Positions 35,357 to 43,893 are shown, numbered from the stretch's first letter. The stretch is DNA of 64,000 nucleotides from Halobacillus halophilus (GCF_020171985.1 NZ_JAIVAL010000006.1:124001-188000); one strand, 5' to 3'. Translations and numbers: made by a program. The notes: generated by a model not told the origin, from the sequence alone.

Positions 35357-36748
35357 ATGAAAGAACAAAAGTTAAAGAAAGTCCTGTCAAACTTTGATTT
35401 ATTATTCCTGGCCCTCGGAGCAATGCTTGGATGGGGATGGGTGGTGCTCTCAGGTACATGGATTACGGAAGCAGGCTCAATGGGAGCGGTTATCGCTTTT
35501 GTTATTGGTGGATTTCTTGTCATCTGCGTGGGGTTAAACTATGCAGAACTCGCTTCAGCGATGCCCAAAGTTGGAGGGGAGCATGAATATGTTCATAAAG
35601 CTTTAGGAGCCAAGTGCTCGTTTGTAGCCTCCTGGGCAATCACTTTGGGGTATGTATCCGTAGCTACTTTTGAAGCGGTCGCTCTCCCGACTGTCATTGA
35701 CTACTTACTGCCTGATTATCAAGCTGGTTATCTGTGGACCATTGCCGGCTGGGATGTTCACTTAAATTGGGTGTTGATTGGTTCAGTTGGTGCCTTAATT
35801 ATTACGTTCATTAATTATATCGGCTTAAAGCAGGCAGCCGTTCTGCAAACGGTATTTACTTTAATGATTATTGCCGTAGGACTCATATTAATTTTTGGCT
35901 CTGCCTTCCTTGGAGACCCAGGGAATCTGTCTCCATTCTTTGTTGGAGGTGCAAGCGGCATCATGACCGTCTTAGTCATGGTCCCCTTCTTATTTGTCGG
36001 ATTTGATGTCATTCCGCAGGTAGCGGAAGAAGCCAATCTGCCTCGCAGGAAAATCGGTACATTATTGATTGTATCTGTAACCAGTGCTGTTGTATTCTAT
36101 CTTGCCATTGCTTTAGGGGTGGGATTAGGATTAAACCCTGCTCAGCTTGGAAATGCACAGCTTGCTTCTGCGGATGCGATGGGTGCGCTATTTAATTCAA
36201 ATACCTTTGCGCAAATTCTGATCCTTGGCGGTGTAGCTGGGATTATTACAAGCTGGAACTCTTTCATTATTGGAGGGAGCCGCGTCCTCTATGCGATGGC
36301 GAAATCCGGAATGCTGCCTGCATGGTTCGGTCGCCTGCATCCTAAATACCAGACACCTTCGAATTCGATATTATTTATCGGTATCCTATCTATGCTAGCA
36401 CCGCTATTAGGACGGTCCGCACTCGTATGGATTGTAGATGCTGGCGGCTTAGGAATAGTCGTGGCCTATTTCTTTGTGGCCTTGTCTTTTATTGTATTAA
36501 GGAAAAAGAAACCCGAGATGGAACGGCCTTTCCGCGCAGCCAAATCACCTATCTTTGGTTACTTAGCTCTAGTATTAAGTTTAGGGTTCATTGTTTTGTA
36601 TTTCCCTGGTATGCCAGCAAGCCTGATCTGGCCGTATGAGTGGATTATGGTAGCAGGGTGGACTTTACTTGGTGCTTATTTCTTCATTCAGATGTTGCGT
36701 GGAACGTATCAGAAGAAAATGAGTACTTCTGAGGAAAAGGCTTTATAG
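35357..36748 (+). CDS. APC-family amino acid permease
   Basis: A 463-residue transporter with about 12 membrane segments. The first helix region LLFLALGAMLGWGWVVLSG and the following NYAELASAMPKVGGEHEYV are characteristic of the amino acid-polyamine-organocation superfamily. FLFVGFDVIPQVAEEANLP is the family helix 6-8 signature. An AAGGAGGA site precedes the ATG. Its place after gabTD suggests uptake of GABA or a related amino acid, but the substrate cannot be read from sequence. Confidence 0.85.
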   Translation: MKEQKLKKVLSNFDLLFLALGAMLGWGWVVLSGTWITEAGSMGAVIAFVIGGFLVICVGLNYAELASAMPKVGGEHEYVHKALGAKCSFVASWAITLGYVSVATFEAVALPTVIDYLLPDYQAGYLWTIAGWDVHLNWVLIGSVGALIITFINYIGLKQAAVLQTVFTLMIIAVGLILIFGSAFLGDPGNLSPFFVGGASGIMTVLVMVPFLFVGFDVIPQVAEEANLPRRKIGTLLIVSVTSAVVFYLAIALGVGLGLNPAQLGNAQLASADAMGALFNSNTFAQILILGGVAGIITSWNSFIIGGSRVLYAMAKSGMLPAWFGRLHPKYQTPSNSILFIGILSMLAPLLGRSALVWIVDAGGLGIVVAYFFVALSFIVLRKKKPEMERPFRAAKSPIFGYLALVLSLGFIVLYFPGMPASLIWPYEWIMVAGWTLLGAYFFIQMLRGTYQKKMSTSEEKAL

Positions 36749-36831
36749 AAATAGAAAGGTTGCTTTTATGCAACCTCGATCCTAAATTAGAAATGTAAAC
36801 TAAATTCAGAAGAATACAATAAGATATATAG

Positions 36832-36872
36832 CTCCCTCATTTGCTTCAGATAATAATGAGGGAGTTATATTT
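36832..36872 (+). terminator. Terminator after the APC permease gene
   Basis: CTCCCTCATT / AATGAGGGAG with a 13-base loop, followed by TTATATTTAT. A second small hairpin (GGTTGC / GCAACC) lies at about 36757-36776. Confidence 0.7.
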
Positions 36873-37054
36873 ATGTTAAGGAAAAGCAGCTATTTCTAAT
36901 CTTTACTCTAATATTTCTAGAGTGCTGAGTTGTAGATTGGTCAGTCCCTGATTCTATGGTTACCAGGTCGATTACCTAAGAACGGGTTTTGTCCTATCCA
37001 TTACTTTAATACATTAATGTAATGGTGGTCAGACCCCAAAACTCGGCTACATGT

Positions 37055-37156
37055 AATGGGTCAAGTGGCGGGGATATGCATGCACCGAATGAGTATATTG
37101 AACTTGAGAGTTTGAAGGAAGTGATGTGTACGATTGCTGATTTTGTTTTGCGGTAG
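37055..37156 (+). pseudogene. C-terminal remnant of an M20-type peptidase/deacylase
   Basis: The frame gives NGSSGGDMHAPNEYIELE and ends FVLR-stop, which resembles the conserved tail of M20 dipeptidases/deacylases where GG(D/N)xHAPNE carries a metal-binding His. No upstream coding sequence in frame is preserved. It is a scar of a former gene at the edge of the integrated region. Confidence 0.6.
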
Positions 37157-37301
37157 TGTGGAGAGAAGTAAGATGGTAGGAATGCAAATGAATATTATTC
37201 ACTAAGTATTATTATCAACGCTCTTCGATATATGAGGCTGGTTAAAATATAAGAGAAGAGCATACTAAAAAGTCACACATATTATCTGGTTAAAACATAT
37301 T

Positions 37302-37363
37302 TAGAGCAACAGTCTTCTTCTAAGCTGTGGATCGGGTGTTCGAATCTCTCCTGGGACGCTAAC
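37302..37363 (+). repeat. tRNA-Arg 3' fragment (att-like direct repeat, left copy)
   Basis: This matches the D-stem-to-3'-end part of the tRNA-Arg gene at 43894-43967, through the CTAAC just beyond it. The match has a three-base insertion in the anticodon loop and about eight substitutions; the 5' quarter of the tRNA is absent. It cannot be a working tRNA. The integrase gene begins about 150 bp downstream, so it most likely marks one end of an integrated element. Confidence 0.8.
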
Positions 37364-37377
37364 AACTAACAGTCTAA

Positions 37378-37412
37378 CCCTTGATATGCAAGGGGTTTGG
37401 ACAGATTAGGGA
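37378..37412. repeat. Integrase-proximal repeat, left copy
   Basis: CCCTTGATATGC, five bases, GTTTGG, three bases and GATTAGGGA; the first part is palindromic here (CCCTTG-ATATG-CAAGGG). The same ordered blocks recur at 43852-43885 beside the tRNA. This could be an integrase arm or core binding site. Confidence 0.55.
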
Positions 37413-37453
37413 TGCTAACGCAGATTAGAACTCTGTGTGGCATCCCTTTTTTT
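37409..37453 (+). terminator. Terminator between the tRNA fragment and the integrase gene
   Basis: GGGATGC and CAGA pair with TCTG and GGCATCCC in an interrupted stem, followed by seven T residues. It probably once terminated the tRNA transcript. Confidence 0.65.
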
Positions 37454-37514
37454 ATCCCTACAATATTCCTGTATAGTTCTATTACCTCCATTTAATTTAA
37501 CTGGAGGAGATAGC

Positions 37515-38534
37515 ATGACTAAGAAAAAAGGCATCTTTGAGGTAAATGAAGATATTACCCTTTTCAATCAAGATAAAGGTACTGGTACTCAGGATCAACT
37601 ATTAGGTGGATCAGCAACTAAGAAAGATTCTGTAACAAGCAATAATAGTGGCAGAGACTTAGATGGTGTAATGGATGTAATAATTCAGCAAATGAGGGTA
37701 AGTGGATACAGAGAAAGGACAATAGCTGATTATATAAGGTATATGACTTTGTTTAAGAAGATTACAAAGGTTCAATACCTAGAAGATATTAATACAGATA
37801 CCATCTACTTTTGGCTTGATTCTATGGATGTCTCTAATCAGACAAAGCTGACAAGGTTGAAGTGTTTAAAGGCAATTCTAGGTAAGTGCTTTAATAATGG
37901 ATGGTTTACCTCTAACTTTTGGCATGGTATTAATGTCAAAGTAGATAAGAAGGTTAAAAAGGGTGCTAAGAAAGATGATGTTAAGGTTTTATTGTCACTG
38001 CTAGACCTAAATACCTTTATTGGGTTAAGAGATGCTGTGGCAGTACTGACAATCTATAAAACAGGTGTAAGAATTAATACATTAGGACAACTAGAAGAAA
38101 GTCACATTGACTTTGAGAATAAGTTACTTAGCATGGATGGGGAGATATTAAAAAACCATAAGATTCTTAAATTACCTCTAGATGATGAATTGTTAGACCT
38201 ATTAGGTATTCTGGTTAAACAAAATAACAAAATCAGGTCTCACTATGGTGAGAAAAATTCTAATTTATTCATTAGCTGTAAAGGGACATCCTTAAAAACA
38301 AAGTCAACAAACAATGCCATCTCAAAGCAATTAAGTAAATATGCAAAGAGATATAATCTACAGAATATTAACCCTCACGCTCTTAGAAGGGGTTATGCAA
38401 AAAGCTTAATGGACAAAGGAGCAAACCTTGCTTTAATATCAAAAGCTCTTGGACATTCAAACTTAGCAGTTACTACTCAATACTTGGATATAGAGGTTGA
38501 GGAAGTTGCTGATAATTTGAGAGAATTTTTATAA
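37515..38534 (+). CDS. Tyrosine recombinase / integrase
   Basis: A phage-type integrase of 339 residues. A SAM-like core-binding domain (about 55-145) precedes the catalytic domain. Catalytic residues are seen as the first Arg in YKTGVRINTLG, His-x-x-Arg in NPHALRRGYAKSL, His in LGHSNLAVTTQY and the nucleophile Tyr in the same segment. ATG 37515 follows GGAGGAGA; the longer frame from 37437 runs through the upstream terminator. It presumably inserted the element at the tRNA-Arg site. Arg codons are mainly AGA/AGG, unlike the flanking chromosome. Confidence 0.93.
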   Translation: MTKKKGIFEVNEDITLFNQDKGTGTQDQLLGGSATKKDSVTSNNSGRDLDGVMDVIIQQMRVSGYRERTIADYIRYMTLFKKITKVQYLEDINTDTIYFWLDSMDVSNQTKLTRLKCLKAILGKCFNNGWFTSNFWHGINVKVDKKVKKGAKKDDVKVLLSLLDLNTFIGLRDAVAVLTIYKTGVRINTLGQLEESHIDFENKLLSMDGEILKNHKILKLPLDDELLDLLGILVKQNNKIRSHYGEKNSNLFISCKGTSLKTKSTNNAISKQLSKYAKRYNLQNINPHALRRGYAKSLMDKGANLALISKALGHSNLAVTTQYLDIEVEEVADNLREFL

Positions 38535-38540
38535 GATTTC

Positions 38541-38572
38541 ACCTCCTACTAGCTGATGGTAGGGGGTTTTTT
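38541..38572 (+). terminator. Terminator after the integrase gene
   Basis: CCTCCTAC / GTAGGGGG (one G-T pair) with a nine-base loop, followed by TTTTTT. Confidence 0.75.
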
Positions 38573-38589
38573 AGTTACTCTACCTGGAG

Positions 38590-39009
38590 GATGTTCAAGA
38601 AAACATTAAAGAAGATGAAAGTAATCTTGTAGATGAGAAAAATGTATTAACTTACAATCTAAAGAGAATAAGAGCAAAAAGGTTCAGCAAGGTTAAATAG
38701 CTTAAATTTTTACTGAGGAAGATGCCCAGAAACAGATAAAGCAGTTTAAAGTAGTTTAAAGCACAGAGAGGGCATACTGAGGCACAGTTAGAAAGATTGA
38801 TAGTAGGACTAATGATTGAGAAGGTAAAAGAGCTAAAGACTGTCTTAAACAGGTTAAAGAGCTTGTTAAAAGGTGAATCTGACTTAGAAACAAAAGAAAT
38901 GAATCAATTGCTGACATCTGTAATTGACAAGATTGAGTATAAAAGAGTTGGAGATTACAAGGCAGAGATTGAGATGAAAATCCACTATAAAAGACAGGCA
39001 GAGGAGTAG
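38590..39009 (+). pseudogene. Broken serine recombinase, C-terminal coiled-coil region
   Basis: Several short frames with recombinase-like coiled-coil character are interrupted by stops (for example after KRIRAKRFSKVK at about 38697 and again near 38757). The last piece ends LLTSVIDKIEYKRVGDYKAE and then IEMKIHYKRQ, a typical tail of large serine recombinases. The catalytic N-terminal domain is missing. It suggests an older mobile element in the same place. Confidence 0.7.
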
Positions 39010-39105
39010 TAAAAAAAGAAGGCAAAAATGTCTCCTTTTTAAATTGTTTGTATAATATTGTATACTTGTAGTTAATATTCCTTAGTTAGGAAGGAGATAG
39101 AAATT

Positions 39106-40788
39106 TTGGAATTAGAGGACATTAGAGCCACATTAAAAGAATTAGAAAGAGATACATATGATAATATTAGCCATTCAATTACTAAAGCTCTAAGAATTGC
39201 TCAATCAAGGTTGGATATTGAGGAACTTCTTATGTTGAGACTTGTAAAAGAAAAGGTAGGCAAAGAAAAAAATAAGCTTGTATTTGAGCAAGTAAAAAAG
39301 TTGGCAGTTAGAAAAGGATTTTCAGAAGATGAGTTTAAGGAGCTGTATTCAAAAGCAATAGATAAATTGAGAGAATTAAGAAGTTGTGATTGGTATGATG
39401 AACAGGAAGGTAAGTTACTTAAAGGAAGGCTAGTTATTTTGCCTCTTAGTGAATTAATAGTTGACTTGAAACATCATGAATCTTTACTAGAAGGAAATAG
39501 TATACCTGATGGATTGGCTCCATTGGATGCTTATGTTGAGAATCAAAACAGAAAAAAGATGGATAATGCGTTATACAATCACATCATAAATTACAAATTA
39601 ATACTTAATAGAGTAAAAGATTACTTAGTAGATTACCTAGTAAAAGTTGAAAGTGAAATGATGCTAGATAAGGAGAATGAGGGTTTGGATACCAAGCATA
39701 AATTACAGTTATTGATAGAAGAAGGGTTTGAAGTTAAAGAAAAATGTTTTAACCCTGACACAGAAAGTGGGCTTTATGACCATATTTATGGTAGTGAGTA
39801 TGTTGCATGGATACAAAGTGCAAAGATGTTTCTAAAAAATAATGTTGAGGATAGGGAAGTCTATAATGATTTTCTAAAGGTTGCAGAACATGCAAATGGA
39901 AATGGAGTAGACCATTTTGATAACATGATAGGTATTTTACAATCTTTATTAAGTTATGATTTTTCAAAAGCTGAAAGTAAAGAGACAAGCATAAGTAAAA
40001 TATTTATAAGCCATTCATCAAAAGACCTTGATTATGTTAGACCTCTAGTGGATTTATTAAATGACATTGGTATTAAAAAGAGTGATAAGCACATCTTCTG
40101 TAGCTCTTTGGCAGGTTATGACATACCATACAACCAAAATATTTATGAATTTTTGAAAGATGAATTGAACAGGGAAAATGTAATGGTTCTTTTTGTTTTA
40201 TCAGATAACTATTATTCAAGTGCTCCATGTTTAAATGAAATGGGAGCAGCTTGGATAACATCTAAGGAATCTGGTTTTATTCTTACTCCAAACTTTGACT
40301 TTAGCAAGGTAGATGGAGCAATTGATTCTACAAAAATCAGCTTAAAAATGGATGATGTTAAAGGGTTAGATAAATTTAAAGACAGTATAGTTGAAACTTT
40401 TGAATTAGAAGATGTTGGCTACAAAATATGGCAAGAAGATAGGGATAAGTTTGTTAAGCAGATTCATGATAAAGCAACTGTAGAGGGCAAAGAAATGGTT
40501 GCAAAAGTTCTGGTGGAGAAAGTGAAAAAACTTAGTCAAGATAAGTTAGAGATACAGCTAAGATTTATAAACTCAACAGATAGAGATCTTGAATTTAAAT
40601 ATATAGATATTGATTTATTTGATGAGAAAGGAACCAAGATATCTCTTAATGCTGATGAGTATTTGGATGATTTCTGGCTTTATAGTCATGAAAATAAAAT
40701 TGTAAAATGGACATTTAAAAATGAAGAAAATTACAATCCAAGAAGAGCAAAAAGTGAGGATTCAAATGTGGTGTATGAAATACAATAG
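39106..40788 (+). CDS. TIR-domain protein, candidate defence NADase
   Basis: A 560-residue protein in three parts. Residues 1-290 are mostly helical and charged and belong to no family I recognise. Residues about 297-435 form a TIR domain: SKIFISHSSKDLDYVRPLVD is box 1, FCSSLAGYDIPYN follows, and Glu378 in CLNEMGAAW is in the position of the NADase catalytic Glu. Residues about 465-560 look like a beta-rich domain. Bacterial TIR proteins of this plan usually deplete NAD when triggered. It starts a two-gene unit with the PIN-like gene 27 bp downstream and uses AT-rich codons. The defence role is inference. Confidence 0.85.
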   Translation: MELEDIRATLKELERDTYDNISHSITKALRIAQSRLDIEELLMLRLVKEKVGKEKNKLVFEQVKKLAVRKGFSEDEFKELYSKAIDKLRELRSCDWYDEQEGKLLKGRLVILPLSELIVDLKHHESLLEGNSIPDGLAPLDAYVENQNRKKMDNALYNHIINYKLILNRVKDYLVDYLVKVESEMMLDKENEGLDTKHKLQLLIEEGFEVKEKCFNPDTESGLYDHIYGSEYVAWIQSAKMFLKNNVEDREVYNDFLKVAEHANGNGVDHFDNMIGILQSLLSYDFSKAESKETSISKIFISHSSKDLDYVRPLVDLLNDIGIKKSDKHIFCSSLAGYDIPYNQNIYEFLKDELNRENVMVLFVLSDNYYSSAPCLNEMGAAWITSKESGFILTPNFDFSKVDGAIDSTKISLKMDDVKGLDKFKDSIVETFELEDVGYKIWQEDRDKFVKQIHDKATVEGKEMVAKVLVEKVKKLSQDKLEIQLRFINSTDRDLEFKYIDIDLFDEKGTKISLNADEYLDDFWLYSHENKIVKWTFKNEENYNPRRAKSEDSNVVYEIQ

Positions 40789-40815
40789 ACAAACACAACT
40801 GTAGGGGGATATTAA

Positions 40816-42216
40816 GTGTTAGACAATTTTAAAGGCTTTATTGGTTATGATGAGTCAGAGTTTAAGGACTTATGGGATAATGCTTTAGTTGTGGTAGATA
40901 CCAATATATTAATCTATTTTTATAAGTTTTCATCTAAGCAATCTACAAGTTTATTTAATATTTTAAAAAAGCTAAAAGAGGAAGATAGACTTTGGATACC
41001 ACATCAAGTAGCATTAGAATACTTTCATAATTATGAAAATAATATGTATAAACAAAAAGAAGGTTATAACACTTTAAGGGATGAGTTATTAAATCTTAAG
41101 GTGGAGGCAAATAAGGTATTTTCTTCTGTAAATAGTACTTATCCTTTCATAAAGACCGAAAAATTTGAATTTATAGTTGATACAATTGCAAATTCAAATG
41201 AGGAAATTGAGAAAATGATAAATAAAGAAATTGAGGAGCTTCCTAATGCTGAGAAAATAAAGCAGGATGTTCTTAATTTAATGGAGGGAATTGTAGGAGA
41301 TCCATATACACAAAAGACAATTGATAACATACAAAAAGAGGGGGATAGAAGGTACAAGAATATAGTGCCTCCAGGCTGGAAAGATGGCAAAGACAACAGT
41401 AAAGATAATGTCAGGACTTTTGGTAGTATAATGTATAACCAAAAATATGGAGATTTAATTCTTTGGAATCAGGTGATTGATAAAGCAAAGGAAGGGGAGA
41501 GTCCAACCCAAATTATATTTCTTACAGAAGAAAAGAAAGAAGATTGGTGGAGGAAGGATAAAGGAATCAGGACACCACAACCTAATTTAATTAATGAGTT
41601 TAAAGAAAAGACTGGTCAAAAGTTTTATATGTATAGGATAGATGGTTTTATTAAGTATGCTAGTGAGCATCTTGGGGATAGTGTGACAGAACAAGATGTC
41701 AAGGACTTTACTAAAGAACTAGAGTCTATAAGGAAGTCAGATGAGGTTCTTGAAAACAATAAATTGATAAAATCTTGGAGTCAAGCAAATGAAAATCTAG
41801 ATAAACCTTTTAGAAAAATTAATAGTATATTAGATTATGTGAATAAGAGTAAATTAAAAGAAGAAAATATAAATATAAAGAAATTAATGGACTATTTATT
41901 GGAGGAAGAAAAAGAGACATTTATAAATGGTGTAAATCATTCTTTTATGGTGGATAATAGGGAATTATCTAGTCAACTATACAATGATGCAGTAGCATGG
42001 GCTTTAGAAATTACTTCTCCAAGGTTAATGAATAAAGCAATTGATTTAATATCTACAATTGGTACTTGGGACTATAATAAAGCAAATGATTATAGAGAGA
42101 AACTTTATGATGAAATGCCAGAGGAAACTATACCTAAGGGTATAATACTTTTAGAATTTGTTGAAAAACTTGAAAGTGAAATTAGAGAAAATGAGGATGA
42201 TGGGTTACCTTTTTAG
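40816..42216 (+). CDS. PIN-like nuclease domain protein (DUF4935 type)
   Basis: A 466-residue protein. The N-terminal part is a PIN-like domain of the PIN_8/DUF4935 kind: VVVDTNILIYFYKF with Asp28, then Glu68 in HQVALEYFHNYE, an acidic YGDLILWNQVI and IIFLTEEKKEDWWRKDKG, after which the C-terminal half is helical with no recognised domain. Such proteins are predicted metal-dependent RNases and are enriched in defence islands. The start is GTG 40816 behind a GGGGGATATTAA leader. It is spaced 27 bp from the TIR gene, so the two are probably co-expressed; a terminator-like hairpin follows. Confidence 0.8.
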   Translation: MLDNFKGFIGYDESEFKDLWDNALVVVDTNILIYFYKFSSKQSTSLFNILKKLKEEDRLWIPHQVALEYFHNYENNMYKQKEGYNTLRDELLNLKVEANKVFSSVNSTYPFIKTEKFEFIVDTIANSNEEIEKMINKEIEELPNAEKIKQDVLNLMEGIVGDPYTQKTIDNIQKEGDRRYKNIVPPGWKDGKDNSKDNVRTFGSIMYNQKYGDLILWNQVIDKAKEGESPTQIIFLTEEKKEDWWRKDKGIRTPQPNLINEFKEKTGQKFYMYRIDGFIKYASEHLGDSVTEQDVKDFTKELESIRKSDEVLENNKLIKSWSQANENLDKPFRKINSILDYVNKSKLKEENINIKKLMDYLLEEEKETFINGVNHSFMVDNRELSSQLYNDAVAWALEITSPRLMNKAIDLISTIGTWDYNKANDYREKLYDEMPEETIPKGIILLEFVEKLESEIRENEDDGLPF

Positions 42217-42231
42217 GTTTTTTATGATTTG

Positions 42232-42260
42232 AGGGTGGAGCTTTATGGCTTTACCCTTTT
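42232..42260 (+). terminator. Terminator-like hairpin after the PIN-like gene
   Basis: AGGGT and AGC pair with GCT and ACCCT in an interrupted stem, followed by TTTTATT. It separates the TIR-PIN pair from the HNH gene. Confidence 0.5.
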
Positions 42261-42302
42261 ATTGTAAGAATAAGATATGACAAGAAAGGGGAGGATCTAA
42301 TA

Positions 42303-43064
42303 ATGTTGAACAAGAATGATTTTGCTATGTACTTGGAGGCTCAGGCTAAATTAAAGCCTTATTCCATTGGTAGATATGCAGGAGCAATAGACACTATATC
42401 ATCAGAGTTAGAAGATTATGGATTGCAAGGTAAGAATTTATATAATCTTTATGATTCTGCATTTATAGATATAATTCTTTCTAATCCAGAATTTATTAAG
42501 AAAAATAATAAAGGGAATAGAATGTATAGTACAGCTTTAAAGCATTTTAAAAGATACATAGAGCAATACAACAGTAAAGACTTACAAGCAGAATTACTAA
42601 AAGAAGAATTAGACTTTGAGCAATATTTACATAAGAAACCTGATAAAGACAATATAAGAAACATTGTAGACAAGCCTAATGATAAGCCAACACATAAAGC
42701 AGTTAGCAATAGGAAAGTGTGGTATAGAAACCCTAGATATGCAAGTGAGGCTGTGGCAGATGCTAATTATTTATGTGAGGTTAATTCTGGACATCAACAC
42801 TTTGTCTCAAAGTTTAATCAAAGGAATTATGTAGAGGCTCATCATTTAATACCAATAGCATTTCAAGATCATTTTGATTGTAGCTTAGACATTCATGCTA
42901 ATATAGTTTCATTGTGTTTAATCTGTCATAAGAAACTACATTATGGGCTGTTTGAGGAAAAGAAAGAAGTACTAGAAAGGCTTTTCCTTAGCAGAAATGA
43001 CAGGCTTAGGGCTAGTGGAATTAACATTAGTCTAGATGAGCTGTACCGCTATTATAAAAATTGA
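42303..43064 (+). CDS. HNH endonuclease with integrase-like N-terminal domain
   Basis: A 253-residue protein. The C-terminal HNH domain shows EAHHLIPIAFQ, then NIVSLCLICHKKLHYG, a McrA-like arrangement with the catalytic His pair, Asn and a zinc-type CxxC; the usual first Cys pair is reduced to one (YLCEVN). Residues 1-90 (LKPYSIGRYAGAID and RMYSTALKHFKRYIEQYN) resemble the SAM-like core-binding fold of tyrosine recombinases. A GGGGAGG site precedes the ATG. It could be a type IV-like restriction enzyme or an element-specific nuclease. Confidence 0.82.
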   Translation: MLNKNDFAMYLEAQAKLKPYSIGRYAGAIDTISSELEDYGLQGKNLYNLYDSAFIDIILSNPEFIKKNNKGNRMYSTALKHFKRYIEQYNSKDLQAELLKEELDFEQYLHKKPDKDNIRNIVDKPNDKPTHKAVSNRKVWYRNPRYASEAVADANYLCEVNSGHQHFVSKFNQRNYVEAHHLIPIAFQDHFDCSLDIHANIVSLCLICHKKLHYGLFEEKKEVLERLFLSRNDRLRASGINISLDELYRYYKN

Positions 43065-43166
43065 ATTCTTCAAATAGAGGTGCTTTCATTATTTTTATCT
43101 GTTGCACTTTTCAGCTAGTAATAATTGGTATAGAATGAATTATATGAAAATAAGGGAGGTTAAGCT

Positions 43167-43493
43167 ATGCCAGAAAATAGAAAGTTTAATCCAGATGGCT
43201 TTAAGTACTACATAACTTGTAAAAATAAAAATGGTCAAAAGTATTATAGCTATGATAAGGCTCCAACTTGGGAATACCCTGATGGGAGAATAGAAGATAC
43301 TACAAATTACTCAGAAATCATTAATAAATTTAAAGATGATGTTGAAAATGCCATGGAATCAAACGCAGAAGTAACTATGCAAACAGGACCACAGGCTGAA
43401 ATAGTGAATGTTGATCCAAATGAATTAGACCTCTCAACAGTAGTTATAGAAAACTACAAATCTAATAGAAGATTTGAATACTTTGAAAATTAA
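43167..43493 (+). CDS. Small protein of unknown function
   Basis: A 108-residue acidic protein that I do not recognise. The N-terminal half is rich in Tyr and Lys with a possible beta fold (FKYYITCKNKNGQKYYSYDK); the middle is a charged helix and the C-terminus has YKSNRRFEYFEN. A good GGGAGG ribosome site and a following hairpin support expression. It is the last gene before the tRNA, in the same orientation as the HNH gene, and could be an immunity or accessory protein, though nothing in the sequence shows this. Confidence 0.6.
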   Translation: MPENRKFNPDGFKYYITCKNKNGQKYYSYDKAPTWEYPDGRIEDTTNYSEIINKFKDDVENAMESNAEVTMQTGPQAEIVNVDPNELDLSTVVIENYKSNRRFEYFEN

Positions 43494-43506
43494 GATCAGC
43501 CTTTTA

Positions 43507-43545
43507 TAAAGGGGAGTAGAGTAATACCTTTACTCCTTTATATTT
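43507..43545 (+). terminator. Terminator after the small 108-residue gene
   Basis: TAAAGGGGAGTA / TACTCCTTTA with a 12-base loop and an AT-rich tail. Confidence 0.6.
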
Positions 43546-43851
43546 GTGATAAAAAAGCTGTGAAAAACACTTTAAAGATATTTTATTGTAGGAGGTTATT
43601 GCACCATTCCTCTGACCCTCATAAAAATGGAATGTATATATTTTAAGCATAACATGCAAAATATTTTACCCCCTAGCCCCCCGATGTATCCCCCATCAAG
43701 CATTTATGCCAATAAAAAAAGCTCCCTAAATAGAGAGCCTTATCAGTTATATCCCTATTGACATTGTAGAGGTTACTTTGTTTGCCTCATCTTGAGTAAT
43801 CCCTACTATTATATAGTGTAGATAAAAGGATAAAAATTAATCTGTGTTAAT
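43546..43851. other. Non-coding stretch between the cargo genes and the tRNA
   Basis: No convincing gene. On the minus strand GGCTCT / GGGAGC at about 43715-43741 is followed by seven T residues (as read on that strand), a terminator for something now lost. The frame before it ends VGITQDEANKVTSTMSIGI, which could be the tail of a decayed gene. Confidence 0.4.
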
Positions 43852-43885
43852 CCCTTGATATGCCAGTTGTTTGGCTGATTAGGGA
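43852..43885. repeat. Integrase-proximal repeat, right copy
   Basis: CCCTTGATATGC, five bases, GTTTGG, two bases and GATTAGGGA, the same ordered blocks as at 37378-37412. It ends eight bases before the tRNA gene. Confidence 0.55.
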
Positions 43886-43893
43886 AAGCATTA

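Noticed and set aside
35357-36748. Naming the APC permease gabP
   Set aside because: Position after gabTD is suggestive but family members carry many amino acids, and no residue in the sequence settles the substrate.
37302-37363. A second functional tRNA-Arg gene
   Set aside because: The acceptor 5' strand and most of the D arm are missing and the anticodon loop has three extra bases; it is only a fragment.
43715-43830. Decayed minus-strand gene ending VGITQDEANKVTSTMSIGI
   Set aside because: About 19 codons before a stop and a terminator are too little to name a family or claim a pseudogene.
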